From: Propionicimonas sp.
Lineage (GTDB): Bacteria; Actinomycetota; Actinomycetes; Propionibacteriales; Propionibacteriaceae
Direction: 5' to 3'
Assembly: GCF_029975155.1 (NCBI RefSeq)
Contig: NZ_JARKPQ010000299.1
Span: 1-64,000, forward strand
DNA length: 64,000 nt
In this document: piece by piece, positions 50,646 through 60,163 of the stretch
Layout: every line of letters begins with the position of its first letter
Position numbering within the stretch: position 1 is the stretch's first letter
Position numbers and translations under genes: made by a program
The notes under the pieces: model-generated
What the model saw: only the letters and a program-made list of their open reading frames with translations
Told to the model about the DNA's origin: nothing
Databases searched by the model: none

Positions 50646-51377
50646 CTACAGCTTCGCGAGGTCGAGCAGCGCCCCGAGCTCCTCGCGGGTCAGGTCGCGG
50701 ACAGCGCCCGACTTCAGGTCACCGAGGCGCACCGGTCCGATCGCGATCCGGGACAGCTTCCGCACCGGATGCCCGACCGCATCGAACATGCGCCGCACCA
50801 CCCGGTTGCGCCCCGAGTGCAGGACGACCCTGACCAGGGACCGGTCGCCGAGTTGCTGGACGAGTTTGGTGCGGTCGGCCTTCACCGGTCCGTCCTCCAG
50901 CATCACCCCGGCGCGCAGCTTCTTCAGCGTCGCCTCCGTCACCTGGCCGGCGACCTCGGCGACGTAGGTCTTCGGCACCTCGAACGACGGGTGCGCCATC
51001 CGTTGGGCGAAGTCACCGTCGTTGGTGAGCAGCAGCAGGCCCTCGGTGTCCGCGTCCAGCCGCCCCACGTGGAACAGCCGGCCCCGGTTGCCCAGATAGT
51101 CGGCCACGGTCGGACGGCCCTGCGGGTCGTCCATCGTCGAGACCACGCCGCGCGGCTTGTTCAGCACCACGTACAGGTGTGCCCGCTGCGGCGGGATCCG
51201 CTTGCCGTCCACCCGGATCACATCGGACGCCGGGTCGACCCGCAGCCCCTGCTCGCGCACCCGCTCGCCGTTGACCTCCACCCGGCCGCGCGCGATCAGG
51301 TCCTCCGCCGCCCGCCGGGACGCCACCCCGGCCTGAGCCAGCACCTTCTGCAGCCGGACGCCCTCCGCCTCGCTCAT
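50646..51377 (-). CDS. rluB: 23S rRNA pseudouridine synthase RluB
   Basis: 243 aa. An S4 RNA-binding domain (RLQKVLAQAGVASRRAAEDL) leads into the RsuA/RluB catalytic domain with GRLDADTEGLLLLTNDG holding the catalytic Asp and a KPRGVVSTMDD motif. By family it modifies a U of the large-subunit peptidyl-transferase region. ATG overlaps the scpB stop (ATGA). The parA-scpA-scpB-rluB order is conserved in actinobacteria. Confidence 0.92.
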   Translation of the reverse strand: MSEAEGVRLQKVLAQAGVASRRAAEDLIARGRVEVNGERVREQGLRVDPASDVIRVDGKRIPPQRAHLYVVLNKPRGVVSTMDDPQGRPTVADYLGNRGRLFHVGRLDADTEGLLLLTNDGDFAQRMAHPSFEVPKTYVAEVAGQVTEATLKKLRAGVMLEDGPVKADRTKLVQQLGDRSLVRVVLHSGRNRVVRRMFDAVGHPVRKLSRIAIGPVRLGDLKSGAVRDLTREELGALLDLAKL

Positions 51378-52150
51378 TCGGGCTCCTCGTCCTCCGGGAT
51401 CCCGGCGTCCGCCGGGATGACAGTGGGCTGGGATTCCTCGTCCTCCCCGCCCACCTCGTCATCCCCGCCCACCCCGTCATCCCGGGCTTGACCCGGGATC
51501 CCCGAAGGATCACTCAGGTCGGTGCGGGGATCCCGGCGTTCGCCGGGATGACGTGGGGGGTCCTCGCCGCCGGCGATCGGCAGCGGCTCGTCCGTCCCGT
51601 GACCCGCCAGGCCGGCGAGTTCGGCCTCGAGCGCTGCCGCGTCGGGAAGATGGGGGGCGAGGGGCGGCAGTTGGTCGAGACTGGTCAGTCCCATCCGCTC
51701 CAGGAAGTACGACGTCGTACCGAACAGGCGTGCGCCGGTCTCCTCGTCCCTGCTCACCTCCTCGATCAGGTCCCGGGTGGCCAACGTGCGCATCACCCCG
51801 TCCACGTTCACCCCGCGCACGGCGGAGACCCGGCCCCGCGAGATGGGCTGCAGGTACGCCACGACCGCGAGGGTCTCCAGCGCGGCCTGACTGAGCGTGC
51901 CCCGCTGCCCCTCCAGCAGCCAGCGGCCGATCACGTCGGCGTGCTCCTCGCGGGTGTAGTAACGCCAGCCGCTGCCCACCCGGCGCAGCTCGAACCCGCG
52001 CCCGGTCTCGTCGTAGAACGCGGCCAGTTCGGCCAGGCAGTCCTCCACCTCGGGCACGGGTGCGTCGACGGCCTCCGCGAGGTCGGCAGCCGGGACGGGC
52101 TCCGTCGCCATCAACAGCAACGCCTCGATGGCTCCGGCGATCTGGCTCAT
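51374..52150 (-). CDS. scpB: Segregation and condensation protein ScpB
   Basis: 258 aa. Winged-helix kleisin-associated subunit that works with SMC and ScpA in chromosome compaction. Core residues about 1-180: IAGAIEALLLMATEPV, GQRGTLSQAALETLAVVAYLQPISR, IRGVNVDG-like VRGVNVDGVMRTL, LFGTTSYFLERMGL. The last 60 or so residues (RHPGERRDP, GIPGQARDD, VIPADAGIP) are encoded by dispersed repeats of the 1-260 family. They are absent from typical ScpB. ATG overlaps the scpA stop (ATGA). Confidence 0.93.
   Translation of the reverse strand: MSQIAGAIEALLLMATEPVPAADLAEAVDAPVPEVEDCLAELAAFYDETGRGFELRRVGSGWRYYTREEHADVIGRWLLEGQRGTLSQAALETLAVVAYLQPISRGRVSAVRGVNVDGVMRTLATRDLIEEVSRDEETGARLFGTTSYFLERMGLTSLDQLPPLAPHLPDAAALEAELAGLAGHGTDEPLPIAGGEDPPRHPGERRDPRTDLSDPSGIPGQARDDGVGGDDEVGGEDEESQPTVIPADAGIPEDEEPE
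51399..51553. repeat. Three ATCCCGG-type palindromes forming the scpB 3' end
   Basis: GGGATCCCGGCGTCCGCCGG, GTCATCCCGGGCTTGACCCG and GGGATCCCGGCGTTCGCCGG lie within the last 190 bases of scpB. They keep the frame and replace the protein's natural tail. Same family as 1-260. Confidence 0.88.
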
Positions 52151-52977
52151 TCTGGGCTCTCCTGGGTCTTCGTCTCGTCGAATTCTGCGCCGATCCGGGC
52201 GGCATCCACGTCCGCGCCGAGCCAGCGGACGGTCAGCTCGCCCAGGGGCGTGAGCTGCTCGAAGCTGACCGCCTTCTCCCGGAACAGCTCCAGCAGCGCG
52301 AGGAACCGCGCCACGACCACGATCCGGTCGGCGCCGTCGGTCAGCGCCCGGAAGGTCAGCGCGGTGTGCTCGCGCAGCCGCCGGACGATCTCCTCGGCCT
52401 GTTCCCGCACGCTGACCAGCGGCGCATGCAGGTGTTCCAGCGAGACCAGCGGCGGGTCCTTCGGCGTCAGCGCCCGGCCGGCGAGCACGGCGATGATGTC
52501 CGCGAAGCCGTCCAGCTCCACCTCGGGCAGCAGGGACGCGAACCGCTCCTCCAGCCCACCCGGACGTGGATGCCGCCGGGCCTGCGCGTCCAGCGTCTGG
52601 GCCAGCCAGCGACTGACGATCTTGAATGCCCGGTACTGCAACAACCGGGCGAACAGCAGATCGCGGGCCTCCAGCAGGGCCAGGTCCTCGGCGTCCTCCA
52701 CCTCGCCCTGCGGGAGCAGCCGCGCGGCTTTGAGGTCGAGCAGGGTGGCCGCCACGACGATGAACGAGCTGGTCTGGTCGAGGTCCCACGCGGTCGCGCC
52801 CTTGGCGGCCTGCATCGCCCGGATGTGCGCGACGAACTCGTCGGTGACCTTCGACAGCGCGACCTCGGTCACGTCCAGCTTGTGCTTGCTGATCAGCTGC
52901 AGCAGCAGATCGAACGGTCCGGAGAAGTTGGTCAGGTGAACGGTGAACTCGTCCTCCGTCGCGGAGAGCAGGCTCAC
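52147..52977 (-). CDS. scpA: Segregation and condensation protein ScpA
   Basis: 276 aa kleisin that bridges SMC heads. N-terminal FTVHLTNFSGPFDLLLQLISKHKLDVTEVALSKVTDEF and C-terminal winged helix with RFLALLELFREKAVSFEQL match the family. GTG start overlapping the preceding stop (GTGA) and TGA overlapping scpB; the genes are made as one unit. Confidence 0.94.
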   Translation of the reverse strand: MSLLSATEDEFTVHLTNFSGPFDLLLQLISKHKLDVTEVALSKVTDEFVAHIRAMQAAKGATAWDLDQTSSFIVVAATLLDLKAARLLPQGEVEDAEDLALLEARDLLFARLLQYRAFKIVSRWLAQTLDAQARRHPRPGGLEERFASLLPEVELDGFADIIAVLAGRALTPKDPPLVSLEHLHAPLVSVREQAEEIVRRLREHTALTFRALTDGADRIVVVARFLALLELFREKAVSFEQLTPLGELTVRWLGADVDAARIGAEFDETKTQESPE

Positions 52978-53309
52978 TGGCCGAGCCCGCGGACCAGGTC
53001 GGAGTCGGCGCCGCGGGCGGCCAGGTCGGCCATCGCCAGCCCGATCGCCGTGCGGACGATCCGGCCGCGGTCCACCGCCACGCCGTGCTGCGCCCGCAGA
53101 GTGAGCCGGGCCTGTTCGAGTGCCAGCAGCTCGTCACTGCTGACGTACACCGTGATCTTCTCCTCGTGCCGCACCCGGCCGGAGCCGGGAACAGCCGCCT
53201 GCCCGTCGTCCGCGGCGGGTGCGGACGGGGCACTCGGCTGGCTCGCGTCCGGGAGCGACGTGGGCCGGAACAGCTCGGCCGCTCCGGGCAGCCCTACGCG
53301 CCGGGGCAT
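52974..53309 (-). CDS. Ribbon-helix-helix-like protein between parA and scpA
   Basis: 111 aa. The N-terminus MPRRVGLPGAAELFRPT is followed by a disordered Ser/Ala/Pro stretch and a C-terminal EEKITVYVSSDELLALEQARL / RGRIVRTAIGLAMADLA segment that looks like a ribbon-helix-helix DNA-binding fold. Overlaps the end of parA by 16 bp and the start of scpA by 4. It may be the DNA-binding partner of the ParA-like ATPase. Function inferred from fold and place. Confidence 0.75.
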   Translation of the reverse strand: MPRRVGLPGAAELFRPTSLPDASQPSAPSAPAADDGQAAVPGSGRVRHEEKITVYVSSDELLALEQARLTLRAQHGVAVDRGRIVRTAIGLAMADLAARGADSDLVRGLGQ

Positions 53310-54196
53310 CTGGCGAGCACCTCCCGCGCGAGCATCCGGTAGGCGGCCGCGCCGGGCGAGGACGTGGCGTAGGTCGTGATCGGCTCGCCGGCCACGGTGG
53401 TCTCCGGGAACTTGATCGTCCGGCGGATGACGGTGTGGAAGACCGTGTCGCCGAACGCCTGAACGACCCGCTCCAGCACCTCGCGGCTGTGCAGCGTCCG
53501 GGCGTCGTACATGGTGCCGAGGATGCCGAGGATCTCCAGCTCCGGGTTCAGCCGGTCCTGCACCTTGTCGATGGTGTCCGTGAGCAGCGCGATCCCCCGC
53601 AGTGCGAAGAACTCGCACTCCAGCGGCATCAGCACCTTGTCGGACGCGGTCAGCGCGTTCACGGTGAGCAGACCCAGCGACGGCGCACAGTCGATCAGGA
53701 TCACGTCGTAGCTGTGCCGCACCTTGGTCAGCACCCGGCGCAGGGTCTGCTCGCGGGCGACCTCGGAGACCAGTTGCACCTCCGCGGCGGACAGGTCGAT
53801 GTTGGACGGCAGCAGGTCCATCCCGTCCACGACGGTCGGGGCGATCACGTCCTCGACGGCGGTGTGCTTGTTCAGCAGCAGGTCGTAGACGCTGGTCTCC
53901 AGCGTGTGCGGGTTCACCCCCAGGCCCACCGACAGCGAGCCCTGTGGGTCGAAGTCGACCAGCAGCACCTTGCGCCCGGTCTCGGCCAGCGCGGCCCCCA
54001 GGTTGATCGTCGTGGTGGTCTTGCCCACCCCGCCCTTCTGGTTGCACATCGCGATGATCAGCGCCCGCTTCGGGTGGGCCGGGTCCGGAGCGGCCGGCTC
54101 GGGCAGATCGGGCAGCGGACGTCCGGTGGGGCCGAGCCCCTGCGCGTCGAGCATCGGTTCGGGGTCGATCAGGGCGGGAGCATCGGTCACGGGCAC
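53294..54196 (-). CDS. ParA-family ATPase (second, Scp-linked)
   Basis: 300 aa. Deviant Walker A KGGVGKTTT with the signature Lys (about 54), DFDPQGSLSVGLG, LIDCAPSLGLLTVNAL, and a basic C-terminal part typical of Soj/ParA. A Pro/Asp-rich extension of about 45 residues precedes the ATPase. It sits upstream of scpAB and not beside parB near the origin, as does its mycobacterial homologue, so it is the Scp-linked ParA-like protein; role in chromosome positioning is likely. Confidence 0.9.
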   Translation of the reverse strand: MPVTDAPALIDPEPMLDAQGLGPTGRPLPDLPEPAAPDPAHPKRALIIAMCNQKGGVGKTTTTINLGAALAETGRKVLLVDFDPQGSLSVGLGVNPHTLETSVYDLLLNKHTAVEDVIAPTVVDGMDLLPSNIDLSAAEVQLVSEVAREQTLRRVLTKVRHSYDVILIDCAPSLGLLTVNALTASDKVLMPLECEFFALRGIALLTDTIDKVQDRLNPELEILGILGTMYDARTLHSREVLERVVQAFGDTVFHTVIRRTIKFPETTVAGEPITTYATSSPGAAAYRMLAREVLARCPGA

Positions 54197-54199
54197 AGC

Positions 54200-54580
54200 C
54201 TAGGATGAATTGTCGACAAGTCTCCACCGACGCGCCGATCTCCTGCGGCGCCCTGGCCTCGGCAGGCTGAGGACGCCTGCCCGGCGAGCGTGGCGGGCGA
54301 CCCTCATCGCCCGGGCCGGACCCACCCAGAGGACGAAGCCCGCGACCGCGGCGAACCGGCGAAGGTCCACCGCACGGCCCAGCAGCCGGACGGTGAGCAC
54401 CGGTTCGGTGAGCTCGGGCGCCGGTGCCCCCACCAGCCGGCCGTCCGAGCCTTCGACGATCAGCGCGGCGAAAGTCCGGCACGCGCGGCAGGTGGAGCGG
54501 TACGCCAGGATCGCCGGGACGCCGACCACCCGTCCCGGCCGCCCGATCCGGCGTCGCGCCGGATCGGGCCGGACAGGCAT
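54200..54580 (-). CDS. Small protein with CRAC motif, coupled to collagen-like gene
   Basis: 126 aa from the ATG at 54580 that shares a base with the upstream gene's stop (TGATG). The segment VGVPAILAYRSTCRACRTFAAL resembles a thioredoxin-like Cys-x2-Cys site near a beta strand. A hydrophobic stretch FAAVAGFVLWVGPARAM and a very basic tail follow, which suggests a membrane-attached thiol-disulphide protein. The family is not recognised with confidence. It lies in the parA upstream gap, co-oriented with it. Confidence 0.55.
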   Translation of the reverse strand: MPVRPDPARRRIGRPGRVVGVPAILAYRSTCRACRTFAALIVEGSDGRLVGAPAPELTEPVLTVRLLGRAVDLRRFAAVAGFVLWVGPARAMRVARHARRAGVLSLPRPGRRRRSARRWRLVDNSS

Positions 54581-55275
54581 CACAGTTGCCGGAAATCCCC
54601 GGAGCCGGGGCCACCGGCCGCGCCGGGACCGCCGATTCCGCCCGGGCCGCCGTTGCCACCCACCCCGGGCGGATTGCCCGGCTCGTAGTCGGAATGGCTG
54701 TAGGACGTGGACTTTCCCTTGCCCGTGCGGCCGTTGGGTCCCGCAGGACCGCCGGAGCCGCCGTTCCCTCCGATTCCCGGTGCGCCGCCGAACACGTTCC
54801 ACACCGGCGGGTTTCCGCCGCTGAGGTCGCGCCGGTAGTAGATCGTGATCGATCCGCCTCGTCCTCCGGAGCCCCCGTTGCCGCCATTGCCTCCGTTACC
54901 GCCGTTGCCGCCGCTGCCGCCATAGGCGTTGGCCTCGCAGTCGGCGCCCCAGCCACCGTCGCCACCGGGACCACCGACTCCGCCGGTGCCGCCGTCGCCG
55001 CCACGACCGCCCGTACCACCCTGGCAGTTGGCCTCGATACCGCCGCGGTACTCGTCGACCTCGATGGTGACCGCGCCGCCGGCGCCGCCGTCTCCGCCGG
55101 CCGTGCCCCCGCCGGCGTCGCTGCCCCGGCCGCCCGCCGTGCCTCGCGTCGGCTCGTTGTCGTCCCAGAACCCGCAGTCCGCGTCCTGGCCCGGGACCCC
55201 GCCGGGTCCGGGCGTCCCGTCGAAGCCACGGCTCCCGTTCGGGCCGTTCTGGCCCCTGGCATCGATGTTGATCAT
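54580..55275 (-). CDS. Collagen-like glycine-rich protein
   Basis: 231 aa, about 40% Gly. Runs of GGxGGxGGDGG and NGGNGGNGG alternate with three non-repetitive islands: DADCGFWDDNEP, AVTIEVDEYRGGIEANC and SITIYYRRDLSGGNPPVW. Five-odd cysteines lie in the islands. No signal peptide. It resembles glycine-rich parts of mycobacterial PGRS proteins and collagen-like proteins, but without GXY periodicity throughout. Could be a structural particle or appendage component, or a substrate of its coupled partner. Start ATG is 10 bp after the upstream gene. Confidence 0.7.
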   Translation of the reverse strand: MINIDARGQNGPNGSRGFDGTPGPGGVPGQDADCGFWDDNEPTRGTAGGRGSDAGGGTAGGDGGAGGAVTIEVDEYRGGIEANCQGGTGGRGGDGGTGGVGGPGGDGGWGADCEANAYGGSGGNGGNGGNGGNGGSGGRGGSITIYYRRDLSGGNPPVWNVFGGAPGIGGNGGSGGPAGPNGRTGKGKSTSYSHSDYEPGNPPGVGGNGGPGGIGGPGAAGGPGSGDFRQL

Positions 55276-55285
55276 GCCCGCCTCC

Positions 55286-55858
55286 TCACTGCTCGCCCTT
55301 GATGGACGTGGCCCGAATGCTCACGCCGCCGCCCCGAACCACGATCCGGCCGGTCCGGCGGATCAGCAGGTGCCGACAGAAGAACCCCTTCTGGGCACCC
55401 GTGAACTCCAGCGTCGCGCCCGCCTCGATCGTGCAGTCGGTCGTCAGCAGCTTGATCAGCCGTCCGGCCGCGGTCGACGCGAACTCCCAGTCCTTGGTGA
55501 CCTTCGCCGCCGAGGTCGGCTCGATCTCGCGGAAGAACCGCCAGAAGGCCGCCTGCTCGATCGGCCGCGCCTCGGCGCTCGCTCCGCTGAACGCCGTGTA
55601 GCGGCCCAGGTCGAGGCGCCTGGTGCCTGGGACGAACCGGGTGTCCCGGGTCGTCGACAGGTTCTCCAGTGCCCGGACCGTCACCTGCTTGCCCGCATCG
55701 AGCAGGCCGTTCAGCGCCTTCTCCCGGATCAGGCCGGCCTGCACCAGGTCCGAGAACGTCCTGACCTCCACCCGTTCGACGTAGGCGTCGAGTTCGGGAC
55801 CCGGGTCGTCCCCCACTGTGAGCACGGTGTTCGCACTCACGACCAGATTCTCTGGCAT
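55286..55858 (-). CDS. Uncharacterised beta-rich protein next to the collagen-like gene
   Basis: 190 aa from an ATG with GAGAGGAG upstream. It opens MPENLVVSANTVLTVGDD and has a helical segment (LVQAGLIREKALNGLLDAG) and a C-terminal beta-rich end (GATLEFTGAQKGFFCRHLLI, TGRIVVRGGGVSIRATS). The end resembles the strand repeats of a beta-helix, as if it were a nucleus for the glycine-rich product. No family recognised. First gene of the three-gene module. Confidence 0.7.
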   Translation of the reverse strand: MPENLVVSANTVLTVGDDPGPELDAYVERVEVRTFSDLVQAGLIREKALNGLLDAGKQVTVRALENLSTTRDTRFVPGTRRLDLGRYTAFSGASAEARPIEQAAFWRFFREIEPTSAAKVTKDWEFASTAAGRLIKLLTTDCTIEAGATLEFTGAQKGFFCRHLLIRRTGRIVVRGGGVSIRATSIKGEQ

Positions 55859-55969
55859 GACACGCTCCTCTCGTCCGCGTTGCCGGTCGGAGGTCTGCGG
55901 CCGTTCCGTCGATACCCGCACGGGCACAATTGCGGCCGCGGCGCTCACATCGCCGCGATCACCACCGAC

Positions 55970-56187
55970 TGTCGCGATCCGGCCACTTTGGGTGTCCCAC
56001 TGCGCTCACCCGTCACGATGAGGAACTCGAGTGGCCAGATCGCGACAGGCCCCGGGGAGACGTGCACGACACCCAGACCTCCCCGACTCAGGCCGTCAGA
56101 ATGGAGAGCTGTCGTAATTCGGCCGCTCTGGCGCCGAGATGTGACTGGAGAGGACTGTGGGACCTACGAACTGGCCAGATCACGTCA
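55970..56187. repeat. Four-arm TGTCGCGATCTGGCCAC repeat, copy 2
   Basis: The 343-bp gap 55859-56201 contains no gene. Four motif copies alternate in orientation: TGTCGCGATCCGGCCAC (55970), GTGGCCAGATCGCGACA (56031), TGTCGTAATTCGGCCGC (56110) and ACTGGCCAGATCACGTCA (56170). It matches the copy at 24101-24289 in plan and spacing. Confidence 0.8.
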
Positions 56188-56201
56188 ACTGCACGGCGGG
56201 C

Positions 56202-57137
56202 TCAGCGAGCGCGGGGGTGAGCGGCGAGGAACACCTCCCGCAGGTGCTCGACGGTGACGAGGGTGTAGATCTGCGTGGTGGTCACCGAGGCATGGCCGAG
56301 CAGTTCCTGCACCACCCGGACGTCCGCTCCCCCGTCCAGCAGATGGGTGGCGAACGAGTGCCGCAGGGTGTGCGGCGACACGTCCACGCCGAGGTGCGCG
56401 GCCTCCGCGGCCTTCTGCAGCACCCCGTAGGCGCTCTGCCGGCTGAGTCGCTGCCCCCTGGCGTTCAGCAGCAGCGCCGGGCTCGGCCGGACGGACGTCC
56501 CCGCGAATGCCGGACGCCCCCGCACCAGCCACGCCTCCACTGCCCTGCGAGCGTACGACCCGACCGGCACCAGCCGCTCCTTGCGGCCCTTGCCGAACAG
56601 CCGCAGGCCCGCGTCGGGGTCGGCCAGCGTCCCGGACACGTCGTCGACGTCCAGATCGAGGATCTCCGAGATCCGCCCGCCGGTGCCGTACAGCAACTCC
56701 AGCAGGGCGGCGTCCCGCAGCCCCATCGGAGTGTTCACATCGGGCGTGTCCAGCAACGCCTGCACCTGGCCGATGTCCAGCGCCTTGGGCAGTCGGCGTC
56801 CGGCCTTCGGGGGTTTCACCGCAGCCGCGGGGTTGGCCGGCGTCAGTCCCTCCGCCGCGGCGAACACGTGCAACGAGCGGACGGCGACCAGCGTGCGGGT
56901 CGCGCTCGCCACCGACAGGGGGACGTGCCCGTCCGTCGGCGCCTGCAGCGAGGTGAGGAATCCCGCCACGTCGGCCTCGCTGATCGCAGCGGGGTCGTCG
57001 ATCCCCCGCGCGGCGAGGAAGGCGGTGTAGCGGGCGAGGTCACGGCGATACGCGGCCACCGTGTGCGGGGACGCGCCGCGCTCGACCGTCAGGTGGTCGA
57101 GGTAACCGCGGACCAGCCGCTCAGCCGGCGTCGCCAT
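56202..57137 (-). CDS. xerD: Tyrosine recombinase XerD
   Basis: 311 aa. Resolves chromosome dimers at dif together with XerC. An N-terminal SAM-like domain ([27 protein letters not shown]) is followed by a catalytic domain with GTGGRISEI (Arg), [12 protein letters not shown] (His-x2-Arg), [13 protein letters not shown] (His and nucleophile Tyr). The ATG at 57137 overlaps the Nudix gene by 17 bp and gives the standard XerD length. XerD is conserved in this place in actinobacteria. Confidence 0.93.
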   Translation of the reverse strand: MATPAERLVRGYLDHLTVERGASPHTVAAYRRDLARYTAFLAARGIDDPAAISEADVAGFLTSLQAPTDGHVPLSVASATRTLVAVRSLHVFAAAEGLTPANPAAAVKPPKAGRRLPKALDIGQVQALLDTPDVNTPMGLRDAALLELLYGTGGRISEILDLDVDDVSGTLADPDAGLRLFGKGRKERLVPVGSYARRAVEAWLVRGRPAFAGTSVRPSPALLLNARGQRLSRQSAYGVLQKAAEAAHLGVDVSPHTLRHSFATHLLDGGADVRVVQELLGHASVTTTQIYTLVTVEHLREVFLAAHPRAR

Positions 57138-57809
57138 CCCGCCCGGCCAGCGACTCGTTGTGCCGCTCCCACGCGTCCCGGGCGGGCCAATCGGCGTCCG
57201 CGGCGCGCAGGTCGTCCAGCCGCCCGGACAGCCTCGCCACCTCCAGCGCCAGCAGTCCGGACACCATCGTCGGGTTCTGCAGCCGGCCGGCCAGGATGCC
57301 GTCCACGAGATCGGCACGGGCCGCCCAGCAGGCCTCCATGTGCGCCTCCTCGTGCGCGGCGACGAAACCCTCGGGCGCGGCGGCCTCGGACAGGTCGCGC
57401 GCGAGGTAGATCCGCAGCGACTCCTGGCAGGCGCCCGGAGAGGTGAACAGGTCGACCAGCACCTGCCAGCGCTGTGCCTGCAGCCCCGCCTCCTCGGCGA
57501 GCTCCCGCTGCGCTGCGGTCAGCCAGCTCTCGCCGTCGGCGTCCAGCAGGCCCGCGGGCGGCTCCACCAGCTGGAAGGACGCCGGGTGCCGGTACTGCCG
57601 CACGACCGCGATCCGGTCCGCGTCGTCCCATGCGATCACACCGACCGCGCCGGGATGCAGCAGGTACTGCCGGTCCATGCTGCCGCCGTCCGGGGTCTCC
57701 ACGGTGTCGTTCACGAAGTCGGACACCGAGCCGGACGCGAGCACGCGGTGCGCGGCCACCGGCCAGGTCAGCGGCTCGTCCGTGGCCTCGTCCCCGCTCA
57801 GCTCGCGCA

Positions 57810-57810
<1 letters not shown>
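57121..57810 (-). CDS. ADP-ribose pyrophosphatase (Nudix hydrolase)
   Basis: 229 aa. ADP-ribose hydrolase-type Nudix protein: [22 protein letters not shown] precedes the Nudix box [22 protein letters not shown] shares a base with the pyrG stop (TGATG). The pyrG-nudix-xerD order is the same in mycobacteria. Conversion of ADP-ribose to AMP and ribose-5-phosphate is by family. Confidence 0.9.
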
Positions 57811-59579
<1,769 letters not shown>

Positions 59580-60119
59580 TCAGCCGAAGAACGCATCGTC
59601 GGCGAAATGGCTCACCGCCTCGTAGAAGGTCTTGGCCGCCGCCTTGCAGGCTGCGCGCAGCGGGGCCTTCACGACGCCCCCGTACTTCTGGTCGCACTGG
59701 ATCTTCATGTTGCTGTGGAACCGCGAGTCGATCTTGTTCTTGGTGGCCCTGGTCGCGCTGAACTTCGGGTGGACGCCGGGGGTCGACGTGTTCGAGCCGA
59801 AGTTCCGGTAACCGAAGTCGTGTCGGTCGCAGGAGTGCTCGAAGACCTTGCCGTAGGCCTTCAGCACCACTCCGAGGCCACCGGCGATGAGCACCTTGTC
59901 CGGCACGCTGCAACCGTCATTGGTCCAGTTCAGCTCCGTGGGGTACTTCGCCTTGTACGTCGCGTAGTTCGAGCCGCCGACCTTCTCGTACGCGACGGCC
60001 TCGGCTGCGGCCTTCAGGGTCGCCCGGGGTGTCGCGGAGGCCGGGGGCGCGACCAGGCCCACAGCGGTCACGACCGCCAGCATCGCGGTGGCCAGGCTGC
60101 GGATGATCCAACTCCTCAT
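59580..60119 (-). CDS. Secreted prokaryotic phospholipase A2
   Basis: 179 aa with a signal peptide ending about residue 30 (PASAT). The mature domain shows NDGCSVPDK, then HSCDRHDFGYRNF with catalytic His100-Asp101 and the Cys pair 70/97, as in the prokaryotic PLA2 family. It should release fatty acids from phospholipids outside the cell. GAAGGA precedes the ATG at 60119 by nine bases. It is divergent from the TetR gene, with a palindrome between them that may regulate both. Inserted between recN and pyrG, which are usually closer together. Confidence 0.88.
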   Translation of the reverse strand: MRSWIIRSLATAMLAVVTAVGLVAPPASATPRATLKAAAEAVAYEKVGGSNYATYKAKYPTELNWTNDGCSVPDKVLIAGGLGVVLKAYGKVFEHSCDRHDFGYRNFGSNTSTPGVHPKFSATRATKNKIDSRFHSNMKIQCDQKYGGVVKAPLRAACKAAAKTFYEAVSHFADDAFFG

Positions 60120-60163
60120 TGCGCGGGTCCTTCCGATGGTCTGCTCCGGACGTTCTCGCCCGG

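Noticed and set aside
56202-57137. Phage integrase instead of XerD
   Set aside because: Length, N-terminal SAM-like domain and the conserved pyrG-nudix-xerD-parA-scpAB neighbourhood identify the housekeeping recombinase.
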